Below, piece by piece: positions 22,411 to 31,170 of a stretch of DNA of 64,000 nucleotides. Below the pieces are notes generated by a model. That model was given only the letters and a program-made list of their open reading frames with translations, made no database searches and was not told where the DNA came from. A program made the position numbers and the translations under genes. This stretch comes from Roseicella frigidaeris (GTDB taxonomy: Bacteria; Pseudomonadota; Alphaproteobacteria; Acetobacterales; Acetobacteraceae): positions 1-64,000 of the forward strand of contig NZ_QLIX01000005.1 in the NCBI RefSeq assembly GCF_003258945.1, given 5' to 3'. The number at the start of each line of letters is the position of its first letter. The first letter of the stretch is position 1.

Positions 22411-22510
22411 GCGGCGCCGCATCCTCCGGTCGGGGATGCGCGTTATGATAGCGGAACGGCCGCCCCCGTCTACCGTGGAGGCGTGCCGGGCCCGCGCCGC
22501 GCGGCCGGGG

Positions 22511-23317
22511 TCAGCCCTGGTAGGGCGGGTGGTGCAGCCCGGCCGGGGAGTAGGTGAAGACCTCGCAGCCCGTCTCGGTGACGCCGACCATGTGCTCGAA
22601 CTGGGCGGAGAGGCTGCGGTCGCGCGTCACCGCGGTCCAGCCATCGTCGAGGATCTTCACGTCCGGCCGGCCGACATTCACCATCGGCTCGATGGTGAAG
22701 AACATGCCGGGCTTCAGCACCGGCCCCTCGCCGGGCCGGCCGAAATGCAGCACGTTCGGCGGCTCGTGGAAGCGGCGGCCGATGCCGTGGCCGCAGAAGT
22801 CGCGCACCACCGAGAAGCGGTGGCGCTCGACCACCACCTGGATGGCATGGCCGATATCGCCGAGCGTCGCCCCGGGTCGGGTCACCTCGATGCCGCGCAT
22901 CAGCGATTCATAGGTGACGTCGAGCAGCAGCCGCGCCTTGGTCGAGGCCTGGCCGGCCACGTACATGCGGCTGGAATCGCCATGCCAGCCATCGAGGATG
23001 ACGGTGACGTCGATGTTCAGGATGTCGCCATCGGCCAGCACCCGCTCGCCCGGGATGCCATGGCAGACCACGTGGTTGATCGAGGTGCAGATCGACTTCG
23101 GGTAGCCGCGATAGCCGAGCGGCGCCGGGGTCGCGCCATGCGCCAGGATGTAATCGTGGCAGAGCCGGTCCAGATCCGCCGTGGTGACGCCCGGCTGCAC
23201 ATGCGGGGTGATCATGTCGAGCGTCGCCGCGGCCAACTGGCCGGCCCGCCGCATGGGGGCGAAATCCTCGGGGGAATGGAGGGTGATGCGGCGGGAATCG
23301 CCGCCCTGCTGATCCAT
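22511..23317 (-). CDS. map: Type I methionine aminopeptidase
   Basis: 268 residues. Removes initiator Met. The metal ligands are recognisable: NIDVTVILDGWHGDSSRM (two Asp), GHGIGRRFHEPP (His), TIEPMVNVG (Glu) and the final Glu in SAQFEHMVGVTETG. An extended C-terminus (about 15 residues) is unremarkable. Precedes radC copy 1. Confidence 0.96.
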   Translation of the reverse strand: MDQQGGDSRRITLHSPEDFAPMRRAGQLAAATLDMITPHVQPGVTTADLDRLCHDYILAHGATPAPLGYRGYPKSICTSINHVVCHGIPGERVLADGDILNIDVTVILDGWHGDSSRMYVAGQASTKARLLLDVTYESLMRGIEVTRPGATLGDIGHAIQVVVERHRFSVVRDFCGHGIGRRFHEPPNVLHFGRPGEGPVLKPGMFFTIEPMVNVGRPDVKILDDGWTAVTRDRSLSAQFEHMVGVTETGCEVFTYSPAGLHHPPYQG

Positions 23318-23409
23318 GGTGCGCGACTGTCTCTGGCGGGGTGTCTTCGGCAGAAGATGCGCGCGAGGGGCACGGGAAGCAAGCGCCAGGCGCCCTTCCG
23401 TCGAGAGGA

Positions 23410-24315
23410 TCAGTGCCGCCGCCCGGCCGCCTCGCCCGCGCCGCGCTCCTCCACCCCGAGCGCCTCGGCCAGCCGCACCGTGGCGCTGCCCGGCCGCGCC
23501 GGCTGCGACTGGCTCTCATGCGGCGCCCAGCCGGTCATGACCAGCAGCCGCAGGCTGGCCCGGATCCCCTCCGCATCCTCGGGCAGCCGGCTCGCCGCCA
23601 GCGGCAGCAGCGCCCGGGGCGGCACCCGCGGGTCGCGCGCCAGCACCGCATTCGTCTCGCCGGCCGCCCGCAGGTCGTGGAAGAGCGCCATCGGGCTGCG
23701 GTAGCGGAGCGGCAGCGTCTCGGCATCGGCGACCGGCAGGGCGAAGCCGGCCCGCTGCAGCAGCCCGGCCAGGTCGCGCAGCTCCGGGAAGGGCGAGACG
23801 CGCGGCGAGAGGCCGCCGCGCAGCTCGCCCTCGGCCGCGGCCAGGGCCTCGCGCAGCTCCTGCAGCGTGCCGAGCCCGGGCAGCGAGGCGAGGAAGAGCC
23901 CGTCCGGCCGCAAGGCGCGGCGGATCTGCAGCAGCGCGCCGGGCAGGTCGTTCACCCAGTGCAGCGACAGGCTCGCCACCACCAGGTCGAAGCTCCCGGG
24001 GGCGAAGGGCAGCCATTCCTCGTCGCCGGCGACCGGCAGGCCGCCGGCCAGCGCGGCCATGCGGGGCGAGAGGTCGAGGGAGACGACCAGGGGGATGCCG
24101 CGCGCCCGCAGCCGCGGCGCCACCACGCCGCGGCCGCCGATCTCGAGGGCGCGGGAGAAGCGGCGGGTGGTGTCGTCCAGCCGGTCCAGCAGGCCATCGG
24201 CCGCCGCCTCCAGCACCGGCGCCACCTGCGCCACGGTGGCGGCGGCCCGGTCGCGGCGCCGCCGCACCAGCCGCCGGTCGAAGACCCGCATGGGGTCATT
24301 CTCGGTTTGGGTCAT
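23410..24315 (-). CDS. SAM-dependent methyltransferase, NDUFAF5/BioC-like
   Basis: 301 residues. FDRRLVRRRRDRAA at the N-terminus matches bacterial homologues of NDUFAF5; the methyltransferase core has LEIGGRGVVAPRL (motif I, weakened to GGRG), LVVSLDLSPRM and FDLVVASLSLHWVNDLPG. In alphaproteobacteria this gene commonly sits near comF and grxC. NDUFAF5 hydroxylates an arginine of complex I in mitochondria; the bacterial role is not established. Start at 24315 from homology. Confidence 0.85.
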   Translation of the reverse strand: MTQTENDPMRVFDRRLVRRRRDRAAATVAQVAPVLEAAADGLLDRLDDTTRRFSRALEIGGRGVVAPRLRARGIPLVVSLDLSPRMAALAGGLPVAGDEEWLPFAPGSFDLVVASLSLHWVNDLPGALLQIRRALRPDGLFLASLPGLGTLQELREALAAAEGELRGGLSPRVSPFPELRDLAGLLQRAGFALPVADAETLPLRYRSPMALFHDLRAAGETNAVLARDPRVPPRALLPLAASRLPEDAEGIRASLRLLVMTGWAPHESQSQPARPGSATVRLAEALGVEERGAGEAAGRRH

Positions 24316-24412
24316 GCCCTGATCCAGGTGGGGCGTCGCCGGCCGGATGTCAGGCACCGGCCGGGAGGAAGGCGGCCGCGCCCCGCGCCGCGGCGCCTCC
24401 GCCGGCGCCGTC

Positions 24413-25099
24413 TCAGCCCGCCAGGCCGGGGGCCGCCGGCGGCGGGGCGACCAGCGCCGGGCGCTGCTGCAGGGCGGCATGCGCCGCGCCGCCGAGCAGG
24501 CCGAGCCGGTGCACGTCCTCCCAGATCATCTTCACGCCGATCCAGACGATCAGCGCGACGCCCACATAGGCGATCCAGCGGTAGCGCTCGAGCAGCTTCG
24601 AGATCAGCGTCGCCGCGACGCCCATCAGCAGGATGGAGATGACGAGGCCGAGCACCAGCATCGGCATGTTGCCATGCGCCGCGCCGGCGACGGCGAGGAC
24701 GTTGTCGAGGCTCATCGAGACATCGGCGATGACGATCTGGCGCAGCGCCGTCGCCATGGTCTTGGTCTCGTGATGGCTGTGGTCGCCGCCTTCCTCCTCC
24801 TTGTCCTCGGCGCGCAGCTCCTTGAAGAAGGTGAAGGCGATCCAGAGCAGCAGCAGCCCGCCGACCAGCAGCAGGCCGGGGATGGCGAGGAGCTGCACCG
24901 CGGCGATGCTGAGGACGATGCGTAGCACCACCGCCAGCACCATGCCGAACATGATGGCGCGCGGCCGTTGCTCGGCCGGCAGGCCGGCGGCGGCGAGGGC
25001 GATGAGGACCGCGTTGTCGCCCGACAGGATGATGTTCACGCCGAGGATCTCGGTGAGCGTGAACCAGTTCCAGCTCGCCATCAGCGAGGTCATGTCCAT
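24413..25099 (-). CDS. TerC/YjbE-family integral membrane protein
   Basis: 228 residues, about seven TM helices. The conserved acidic pairs NIILSGDNAVLIALA and DVSMSLDNVLAVAGAAHG define the TerC fold. A charged, His-containing loop (EEEGGDHSHHE) sits between helices 3 and 4 and may bind metal. Relatives are implicated in manganese export or metalation of secreted enzymes; tellurite resistance is only the historical label. No yybP-ykoY riboswitch was seen in the 214-bp divergent gap to radC copy 2. Confidence 0.9.
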   Translation of the reverse strand: MDMTSLMASWNWFTLTEILGVNIILSGDNAVLIALAAAGLPAEQRPRAIMFGMVLAVVLRIVLSIAAVQLLAIPGLLLVGGLLLLWIAFTFFKELRAEDKEEEGGDHSHHETKTMATALRQIVIADVSMSLDNVLAVAGAAHGNMPMLVLGLVISILLMGVAATLISKLLERYRWIAYVGVALIVWIGVKMIWEDVHRLGLLGGAAHAALQQRPALVAPPPAAPGLAG

Positions 25100-25313
25100 G
25101 CGGCGACGTCTCCGGCAGGTCGAAAAATGTTGCGCGATTTGGCCGATTTCCCGGCGGCCGGCAAGCCGGCGCGCCGGCCCTCGGGCAAGAAAGACCCTGC
25201 GGCATGGCCGCGACAGGCGCAGGAGGCTGAAGGGAAGATTAACTAACAGTAGAAATTTTCTTCACAGTTTTTCGATTTATGGCAGAGTCCGCCGGCGCAG
25301 GGAGGGCCAGGCG

Positions 25314-26243
25314 GTGTGGCTTCGGAAGCTGTTGGACGGACGGGGCGGCAGGGTCGAGGCCGCGCGACCGGACGGCGGAGGCCGGCGCTTTCCCAGCCCG
25401 CCCGCGCCCCGGCCCGGCCAGGGGCTCGCCGAGACCAGCCGGCCCGCCGATTTCCGACCGCCCCCGGCCGATATGGGCCAAGCCGGCATGAGCCAGTCGG
25501 GTATGGGCCAGGCGGGCATCCAGGCGGCGGCCGAGGCGGCACCGCCCCTCTCCACCGCCCTGCCCTTCCCGAGCACCGGCCCGCATGGCCATCGCGCCCG
25601 CATGCGCGACAAGCTGCTCGAGCGCGGCCCCGAGGCGCTGGCGGATTACGAGCTGCTGGAGATGCTGCTCTTCCTCGCCATGCCGAAGGGCGACACCAAG
25701 CCGCTCGCCAAGGCGCTGATCAACCGCTTCGGCAGCTTCGGCAACGTGCTCGCCACGCCGACCAGGACGCTGCTCGAGACCCGCGGCCTCGGGCCGCACA
25801 GCGTCGCCGCCCTCAAGCTCGTCCAGGCCTCGGCGCTGCGCATGATGCGGGCCGAGGTGCTGGAACAGCCGGTGCTGAACAACTGGGACCGGCTGATGGA
25901 CTACCTGACGGCCGCGATCGCGCGGGAGAAGGTGGAGCAGTTCCGGGTGCTCTACCTCGACACCCGCAACCGGCTGATCGCCGACGAGGCGCAGGCCCGC
26001 GGCACCGTCAACCACACCCCGGTCTATCCGCGCGAGGTGGTCAAGCGGGCGCTCGAGTTGCACGCGACGGCGCTGATCATGGTGCACAACCACCCCTCGG
26101 GCGACACCAAGCCCTCGACCCCCGACATCGCCATGACGCGCGAGGTCAAGCAGGCCGCCGCCATCTTCTCGATCGCCCTGCACGACCACATCATCATCGG
26201 CCATGGCGGCTGGTTCAGCTTCCGCGACGCCGGAGTGCTGTGA
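25314..26243 (+). CDS. RadC-family JAMM protein, copy 2
   Basis: 309 residues. Same layout as copy 1: variable Pro/Met/Gln-rich head with MGQAGMSQSGMGQAG repeats, then HRARMRDKLLERGPEALADY and the JAMM motif HNHPSGDTKPSTPD. From the HRARMR point onward the two copies are nearly collinear with roughly two-thirds identity by eye. The GTG start at 25314 follows GGGAGG by 8 nt; no ATG is available before residue 47 or so. The AT-rich stretch 25230-25285 upstream probably contains its promoter. Confidence 0.85.
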   Translation: MWLRKLLDGRGGRVEAARPDGGGRRFPSPPAPRPGQGLAETSRPADFRPPPADMGQAGMSQSGMGQAGIQAAAEAAPPLSTALPFPSTGPHGHRARMRDKLLERGPEALADYELLEMLLFLAMPKGDTKPLAKALINRFGSFGNVLATPTRTLLETRGLGPHSVAALKLVQASALRMMRAEVLEQPVLNNWDRLMDYLTAAIAREKVEQFRVLYLDTRNRLIADEAQARGTVNHTPVYPREVVKRALELHATALIMVHNHPSGDTKPSTPDIAMTREVKQAAAIFSIALHDHIIIGHGGWFSFRDAGVL

Positions 26244-26287
26244 CGCCGCCCCGCGACATTCCCTGCTGCCCCCACTGGGGGCCCCGC

Positions 26288-26313
26288 TGGGCCTGACCGG
26301 TGGGCCTGACCGG
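26288..26313. repeat. Tandem 13-bp duplication
   Basis: TGGGCCTGACCGG occurs twice head-to-tail in the gap between radC copy 2 and purB. Probably slippage; no function proposed. Confidence 0.7.
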
Positions 26314-26422
26314 CGCCGCAGCGCCGCCCGCGCCCTTGCCAAGCGGCCGCCGGGCGGTTCAAACCCGGCGGCATCGCATCGCCGCCGCGCCCCGGCGCGG
26401 CCGCCCGAACGCCGAGGCCCGG

Positions 26423-27760
26423 ATGGTCCCCCGCTACACCCGCCCGCAGATGGCCGCGATCTGGTCCCCCGAGGAGCGCTTCCGGATCTGGTTCGAGATC
26501 GAGGCGCTCGCCGCCGAGGCCATGGCCATGCTCGGCACCATCCCGGCCGAGGCCGCCCGGGCGATCCGCGAGAAGGGCACGCCGCGCGCCGCCTCCATCG
26601 GCCCGGCGGAGGTGGAGGCGATCGACGCCATCGAGCGGGTGACCCGGCACGACGTCATCGCCTTCCTCACCTGGATGGGCGAGGGGATCGGCCCCGAGGC
26701 GCGCTTCATGCACCAGGGCATGACCAGCTCGGACGTGCTCGACACCTGCCTCTCGGTGCAGATGGTGCGCGCCGCCGACCTGCTGATCGCCGATCTCGAC
26801 GCGCTCCTCGCGGCCCTAAGGGCGCGCGCCGAGGAGCACAAGTACACGCCGACCATCGGCCGCAGCCATGGCATCCATGCCGAGCCGACCACCTTCGGCC
26901 TGAAGCTCGCCGGGCATTACGCCGAGTTCGCCCGCAACCGCGCCCGCCTCGTCGCGGCGCGGGCGGAGATCGCCACCTGCGCCATCAGCGGCCCGGTCGG
27001 CACCTTCGCCAGCGTCGATCCGCGGGTGGAGGCCTTCGTGGCGGAACGGCTCGGCCTCGCCGTGGAGCCGGTCTCCACCCAGGTCATCCCGCGCGACCGG
27101 CACGCCGCCTATTTCGCCGCCCTGGCGGTGACCGCCTCCTCGCTTGAGCGGCTGGCGACCGAGGTGCGGCACCTGCAGCGGAGCGAGGTGCGCGAGGCGG
27201 AGGAGTTCTTCCATGCCGGCCAGAAGGGCTCCTCGGCCATGCCGCACAAGCGCAACCCGGTGCTGAGCGAGAACCTCACCGGCCTCGCCCGGCTGGTGCG
27301 CAGCCATGTGGTCCCGGCGCTGGAGAACGTCGCCCTCTGGCATGAGCGGGACATCAGCCATTCCTCGGTCGAGCGGGTGATCGCGCCGGATGCCACCATC
27401 GGCCTCGATTTCGCCCTCGCCCGCGCCACCGGCATGATGGAGAAGCTCACCGTCTATCCCGAGCGGATGCAGGAGAACCTGGAGGGGCTCGGCGGCGTCG
27501 TGCACTCCCAGAAGGTGCTGCTGGCGCTGACCCAGGCCGGGCTGAGCCGCGAGGCGGCCTATGCCGCCGTGCAGCAGGCGGCGATGGCGACCTGGACCCG
27601 GCTCGGCAAGCCGGATGCCCGCAGCTTCGCCGAGAACCTGCTGGCCAACCCGGATGTCTCCGGCCGGCTGGACGCGCCGGCGCTGGCGGCGGCGATGGAC
27701 CCGCAGCGGGACTTCCGGCACGTCGACACCGTCTTTGCCCGGGTTTTCGCGGCGGCGTGA
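26423..27760 (+). CDS. purB: Adenylosuccinate lyase
   Basis: 445 residues. Acts twice in purine synthesis (SAICAR to AICAR, and adenylosuccinate to AMP). The fumarase/lyase signature [15 protein letters not shown] carries the catalytic serine loop; [11 protein letters not shown] and [11 protein letters not shown] (catalytic His) are intact. It is separated from the purCSQL operon by about 6 kb. Ribosome binding site is weak. Confidence 0.97.
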   Translation: MVPRYTRPQMAAIWSPEERFRIWFEIEALAAEAMAMLGTIPAEAARAIREKGTPRAASIGPAEVEAIDAIERVTRHDVIAFLTWMGEGIGPEARFMHQGMTSSDVLDTCLSVQMVRAADLLIADLDALLAALRARAEEHKYTPTIGRSHGIHAEPTTFGLKLAGHYAEFARNRARLVAARAEIATCAISGPVGTFASVDPRVEAFVAERLGLAVEPVSTQVIPRDRHAAYFAALAVTASSLERLATEVRHLQRSEVREAEEFFHAGQKGSSAMPHKRNPVLSENLTGLARLVRSHVVPALENVALWHERDISHSSVERVIAPDATIGLDFALARATGMMEKLTVYPERMQENLEGLGGVVHSQKVLLALTQAGLSREAAYAAVQQAAMATWTRLGKPDARSFAENLLANPDVSGRLDAPALAAAMDPQRDFRHVDTVFARVFAAA

Positions 27761-27847
27761 TGCCTTTGCCCCGGCCTGGCCGTCCCGGCGCCCCGATTCC
27801 GCCCAACCGCCTGCCTATATCGGAGGAAGATGAGGAGAGATGGTGCC

Positions 27848-28138
27848 ATGCGCCGCCTGACCTTGACCCTCCTGGCCGCCATGGCCGGGCTTGCCGCCAC
27901 GGCCTTCGCGCCGTCGGCCGGTGCCCAGGCCTACTGGTACGGCCCGGGTCCTGGCCCTGGCTATTACCGGCCGCCGCCGCCGCGCTACTGGCGGCCGCCC
28001 CCGCCGCCGCCCGTGTATTACCGGCCGCCGCCGCCGGTCTATTACGGCCCGCCGCCGGCCTATTTTCCGCCGCCGCCGCGCTACTACGCGCCGCCACCGC
28101 CGCCGCCCCCGCCGGGCTTCGGCCTCTACATCCGCTAG
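27848..28138 (+). CDS. Proline/tyrosine-rich exported protein
   Basis: 96 residues. A signal peptide (RRLTLTLLAAMAGLAATAF, cleavage after PSAGA) is followed by about 70 residues composed mainly of Pro, Tyr and Gly in repeats such as YYRPPPP and YYGPPPAYFPPPP. Such sequences are common small envelope proteins in Rhizobiales and Acetobacteraceae with no proven role. Start at 27848 with GAGGAGAG 6 nt upstream; an ATG at 27830 is possible. Confidence 0.7.
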   Translation: MRRLTLTLLAAMAGLAATAFAPSAGAQAYWYGPGPGPGYYRPPPPRYWRPPPPPPVYYRPPPPVYYGPPPAYFPPPPRYYAPPPPPPPPGFGLYIR

Positions 28139-28240
28139 ACCACGCTCCGCTCACGCCGGTTCGCGGGCCAGGGTCCGGCGCGGTGTCGGGTCGCGTGCGC
28201 CACGCCTTCGGCGGGTCCGCCACGGGCGATCACGCTCCAG
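28137..28240 (+). repeat. Dispersed mosaic repeat, copy at 28 kb (modules C and B)
   Basis: The segment 28137-28167 matches the module at 38691 (AGACCA, CTCCGCTC, CGGTTCGCGG in the same order), and 28193-28240 matches the module at 38850-38896 (GCGTG, CACGCCTTCGG, GGGCGATCACGCTC). Fills most of the gap before the NRDE gene. Confidence 0.6.
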
Positions 28241-28286
28241 GCGGCGGGCCGGGCTGGCGCCCCGCCCGCCGCGCCATGGGTGCCGC

Positions 28287-29033
28287 ATGTGCACCGTGAT
28301 CCTGCTGCACCGGCCGGGCCATCCCTGGCCCGTGCTGGTCGCCGCCAACCGCGACGAGATGCTCGGCCGCCCTTGGGACCCGCCGGGCCCCTGGTGGCCG
28401 GACCGGCCCGGGCTGGTCGGCGGCCGCGACCGCAGCGGCGGCGGTAGCTGGATGGCGGTGAACCGCGCCGGGGTGGTGGCGACGGTGCTCAACCGCCCGG
28501 GCAGCCTCGGCCCCGCCCCCGGCAAGCGGAGCCGCGGCGAGCTGCCGCTGCTCGCCCTCGCCGCCGGCAGCGCCGCCGCGGCCGCCGCGGCGATCGCCGC
28601 GCTGCCGGCCGCCGACTGGCGCCCCTTCAACATGGTGCTCGCCGACCACCGGGGCGGGATCTTCCTGCGCAGCGAGGGCCGCGGCCGGGCGGAGGTCGAG
28701 CCCCTGCCGGCCGGGCTCTCCATGGTGACGGCGCACGACCCGAACGATCTCGGCAGCCCCCGCACGGCCCGCCACCTTCCCCGCTTCCGCGCCGCGGCGG
28801 TGCCCGACCCCGGGCGCCGGGACTGGGCCGCCTGGGCGCGGCTGCTGGCCGATGACAGCCTGGCCAAGAGCCGCGCCGATGCGCTGCGCGTGCCGCCGAC
28901 CGACGGCTTCGGGACGGTCTGCGCCAGCCTGCTGGCGATCGACGCGGCGGGCGGGCTGCGCTGGGAATTCGCCGCCGGGCCGGCGGGGATCGCGCCGTTC
29001 CGGCCGGTCGCGCTCGACGGCAGGCCGGCGTGA
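28287..29033 (+). CDS. NRDE (TANGO2-like) family protein
   Basis: 248 residues. Begins MCTVILL and carries VAANRDEMLGRPW, the NRDE signature; the Cys at position 2 is the expected N-terminal nucleophile of this Ntn-hydrolase-like family once Met is removed. The animal homologue TANGO2 is linked to heme or lipid handling; bacterial function is unknown. The stop overlaps the next gene (GTGA), so the two are co-translated. Confidence 0.88.
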   Translation: MCTVILLHRPGHPWPVLVAANRDEMLGRPWDPPGPWWPDRPGLVGGRDRSGGGSWMAVNRAGVVATVLNRPGSLGPAPGKRSRGELPLLALAAGSAAAAAAAIAALPAADWRPFNMVLADHRGGIFLRSEGRGRAEVEPLPAGLSMVTAHDPNDLGSPRTARHLPRFRAAAVPDPGRRDWAAWARLLADDSLAKSRADALRVPPTDGFGTVCASLLAIDAAGGLRWEFAAGPAGIAPFRPVALDGRPA

Positions 29034-29464
29034 CGGGGCGGCGCGCCGCGCTGTTGGCGGTCGCCGCGCTGCTGGCGGCCGGCCCGGCGGTGGCCAGGGA
29101 TGCCGCCCGGGACCGGCGCCCCGAGCGGCCGAAGCCCGCGGCCGGCCCGGCCAGGCCGCGCGCCAGGCCGGCTGCGGCGGGACCGGAGCTCAATGCGGTG
29201 GACCGGGAGACGGTCCGCGCCTGGCTCGCGGCGCATCCGGACTGGACGCCCCCCGGGCCGCCAGCTGGGGCGCCGGCCGCGCGGCCGGTGCGCGGCAAGG
29301 CCCTGCCGGCCGGGGTCGCCGGCGAGGCGCTGCCGCCGGAGCTGGCGATGCAGCTTCCCTATTTCCCGGGCTATCGCTACCGCGCCCTGGGCGGCGACCT
29401 GGTGCTGCTGGCCAAAGGCGGGGGGCTGGTCGCCGGGGTGCTGCCGGGGGCGCTGGCGCGCTGA
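29030..29464 (+). CDS. Exported protein with RcnB-like C-terminus
   Basis: 144 residues. Signal peptide (ALLAVAALLAAGPAVARD), Arg/Pro/Ala-rich linker, then LPPELAMQLPYFPGYRYRALGGDLVLLA, which resembles the C-terminal unit of RcnB/DUF1236-type periplasmic proteins. GTG start overlaps the NRDE stop. Role unknown; the RcnB resemblance is short and should be treated as weak. Confidence 0.7.
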   Translation: MTGRRAALLAVAALLAAGPAVARDAARDRRPERPKPAAGPARPRARPAAAGPELNAVDRETVRAWLAAHPDWTPPGPPAGAPAARPVRGKALPAGVAGEALPPELAMQLPYFPGYRYRALGGDLVLLAKGGGLVAGVLPGALAR

Positions 29465-29539
29465 GCCAACCGATCGCAATCGAATAATCCTGTTGCGACG
29501 CCTGGGGGTCCTTCGCCGGGTTTGGCTTGGCCGCATCAC

Positions 29540-29588
29540 AATTGCGAAAGAGCGACGTCTAAAACTTTGTTAGAATTGCGAATATAAT
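29540..29588 (+). promoter_or_regulatory. AT-rich promoter region of the CHASE2-M48 cluster with a direct repeat
   Basis: AATTGCGAA is present exactly twice (29540-29548 and 29574-29582, 34 bp start to start), and TATAAT (29583-29588) abuts the second copy, 38 bp before the CHASE2 ATG. The repeats could be operator half-sites; no clear -35 lies 17 bp upstream of the TATAAT. The gene start itself has a strong GGGAGGG. Confidence 0.45.
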
Positions 29589-29625
29589 ATGGCGCGTGCC
29601 CTAATCTCCCCAGAAAGGGAGGGAC

Positions 29626-31170
29626 ATGGGCGCAGCACCCGCATCGACCGGCCTTTCCCACAAGCGCCGCTGGCTCGTTTACGCCGCTCTGTACCTGTGC
29701 TTCGCCGTTCTCGACCCCTTCGGGATTGACGGCGCCCTGCGCCAGCATGGCCGCGAATTCGTCAGCCGTACCATCGGGCATCTCTATGGCCTGTCGACGC
29801 ATCTCGGCCTTGCGAGCGCGAAAAATCCGGGGCTCGACGTCTCGGTCCTGCTCATCGACGAGGCCTATGTCCAGGGCGGCGAGCAGCAGGGGCGCTGGCC
29901 CATCTCCTGGGTCACGCAGGCCAAGCTCCTCGAGCAGGTGCTGGAACACGGGCCGCGCGCCGTATTCCTCGATTTTGTTTTCGAGACGCCGCGCAGCGAT
30001 CAGGAATTCGAGGCCCTCAAGGCGGTTCTTGAGACAACAGAAATCCCGATCGTGCTGGGCGATTTCCTGGCACCGCCCCTGCCAAGCGGGCTCACCCGCC
30101 GCCCCTGCGCCGAGCCAAGATCGAAACAGCAACGCCCGGACAGCCGGCCCATCGGACGGACGCATCCGGATATCGCCTGCGCGGCACGCGATACGGCACC
30201 GATCCGCTGGGAATTCGAGGACTATGCCTCGCACTACCCGCTTGCCGTGCTCCCGCCGGCCGAGAAGGGCGAGCCAACGGCGACCCAACCGGGCGGCGAT
30301 CCGCCGGAGGCAGTGCTCACGCCAGCGCCGGCCCTTTATCGGATCGTCATCGGACAGCGGGCTTCCCGCGACCTCGCCGCAGCCGATGAGGCCGACAAGA
30401 TGCTCGTCGCCTGGCAAACCCGGGGCTCGCCGCTGGAACAGGCCCGCATCCAGGGAACCTGCGACCGGACGGATCCCCCTTTCCTAGCCATCCTTGGCGC
30501 CCTGCTTCCCCGCGCGGAGCAGCATCTCGCCAGCCCATCCTCCCGCTGGATCGTGCCCTACGAGCCATGCCTGCCGGTCGATACCGTCACGGCCTCCCAG
30601 CTCGAGGCGCATGCCGCGGAGATTGGCGAGCCCGGCTCCGGACATCCCAGCCCCTTTGCCGGCCGCATCGTCCTGATCGGCTCCGGGCGTGGCGAGGGGG
30701 ATCCGGACGTGGTCCGCATGCCATCGGGCGCCGAAGTCCCGGGCGTGATGCTGCATGCCATGGCGCTCGACAACCTGCTGCGCTTCGGTGCTGACAACTA
30801 CTGGGGATTCAGGAAAACAAAATTAGTATCAGAAATAGAGCTATCAGACCTTATTTCATCTCTTGTAATATTATTCACGGCATTATTAAATCAGAATTGG
30901 ATACGGAACGTACCCCCGCTCGCCATAGCAGCCTTGATGCTTTTTGTAAGTGTTCTTGTTTTTAAAATAAGCGTCGTCGATGTGATGATTACGTTATTTG
31001 TACTTCTTGTCAGTGAGCAATTTCTCAATTTCATGAACCATCTTCATGGAAACCTTTCCCACGGCTCCGGACGCCAGGGCACCGCACCGCCCCCCACCTC
31101 GCACACGCCCGCCCTCGGCCTCGGCCCGTCCCAGGAGGAAACGCTGCATGACGCCAAGCATCAAGCGTGA
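29626..31170 (+). CDS. CHASE2-domain membrane protein without output domain
   Basis: 514 residues. An N-terminal TM (WLVYAALYLCFAVLD, about 16-30) leads to an extracytoplasmic CHASE2 region (VSVLLIDEAYVQGG; GRWPISWVTQAKLLEQVLEHGPRAVFLDF-type core; FAGRIVLIGSG; GVMLHAMALDNLL), with about 150 variable residues inserted in the middle. Three closely spaced TM helices follow (about 405-465). CHASE2 sensors normally continue into a kinase, cyclase or diguanylate domain; this one ends about 45 residues later in a Pro/Ser-rich tail. The DNA of 30807-31030 is markedly AT-rich. It overlaps the next gene by 23 bp, so a three-gene operon is likely. Confidence 0.85.
   Translation: MGAAPASTGLSHKRRWLVYAALYLCFAVLDPFGIDGALRQHGREFVSRTIGHLYGLSTHLGLASAKNPGLDVSVLLIDEAYVQGGEQQGRWPISWVTQAKLLEQVLEHGPRAVFLDFVFETPRSDQEFEALKAVLETTEIPIVLGDFLAPPLPSGLTRRPCAEPRSKQQRPDSRPIGRTHPDIACAARDTAPIRWEFEDYASHYPLAVLPPAEKGEPTATQPGGDPPEAVLTPAPALYRIVIGQRASRDLAAADEADKMLVAWQTRGSPLEQARIQGTCDRTDPPFLAILGALLPRAEQHLASPSSRWIVPYEPCLPVDTVTASQLEAHAAEIGEPGSGHPSPFAGRIVLIGSGRGEGDPDVVRMPSGAEVPGVMLHAMALDNLLRFGADNYWGFRKTKLVSEIELSDLISSLVILFTALLNQNWIRNVPPLAIAALMLFVSVLVFKISVVDVMITLFVLLVSEQFLNFMNHLHGNLSHGSGRQGTAPPPTSHTPALGLGPSQEETLHDAKHQA

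Noticed and set aside
25100-25313. Manganese (yybP-ykoY) riboswitch before terC
   Set aside because: The conserved loops of that riboswitch are not present in this leader.
27955-28130. CCGCCG-rich repeats
   Set aside because: Explained by the Pro/Tyr-rich exported protein encoded there.
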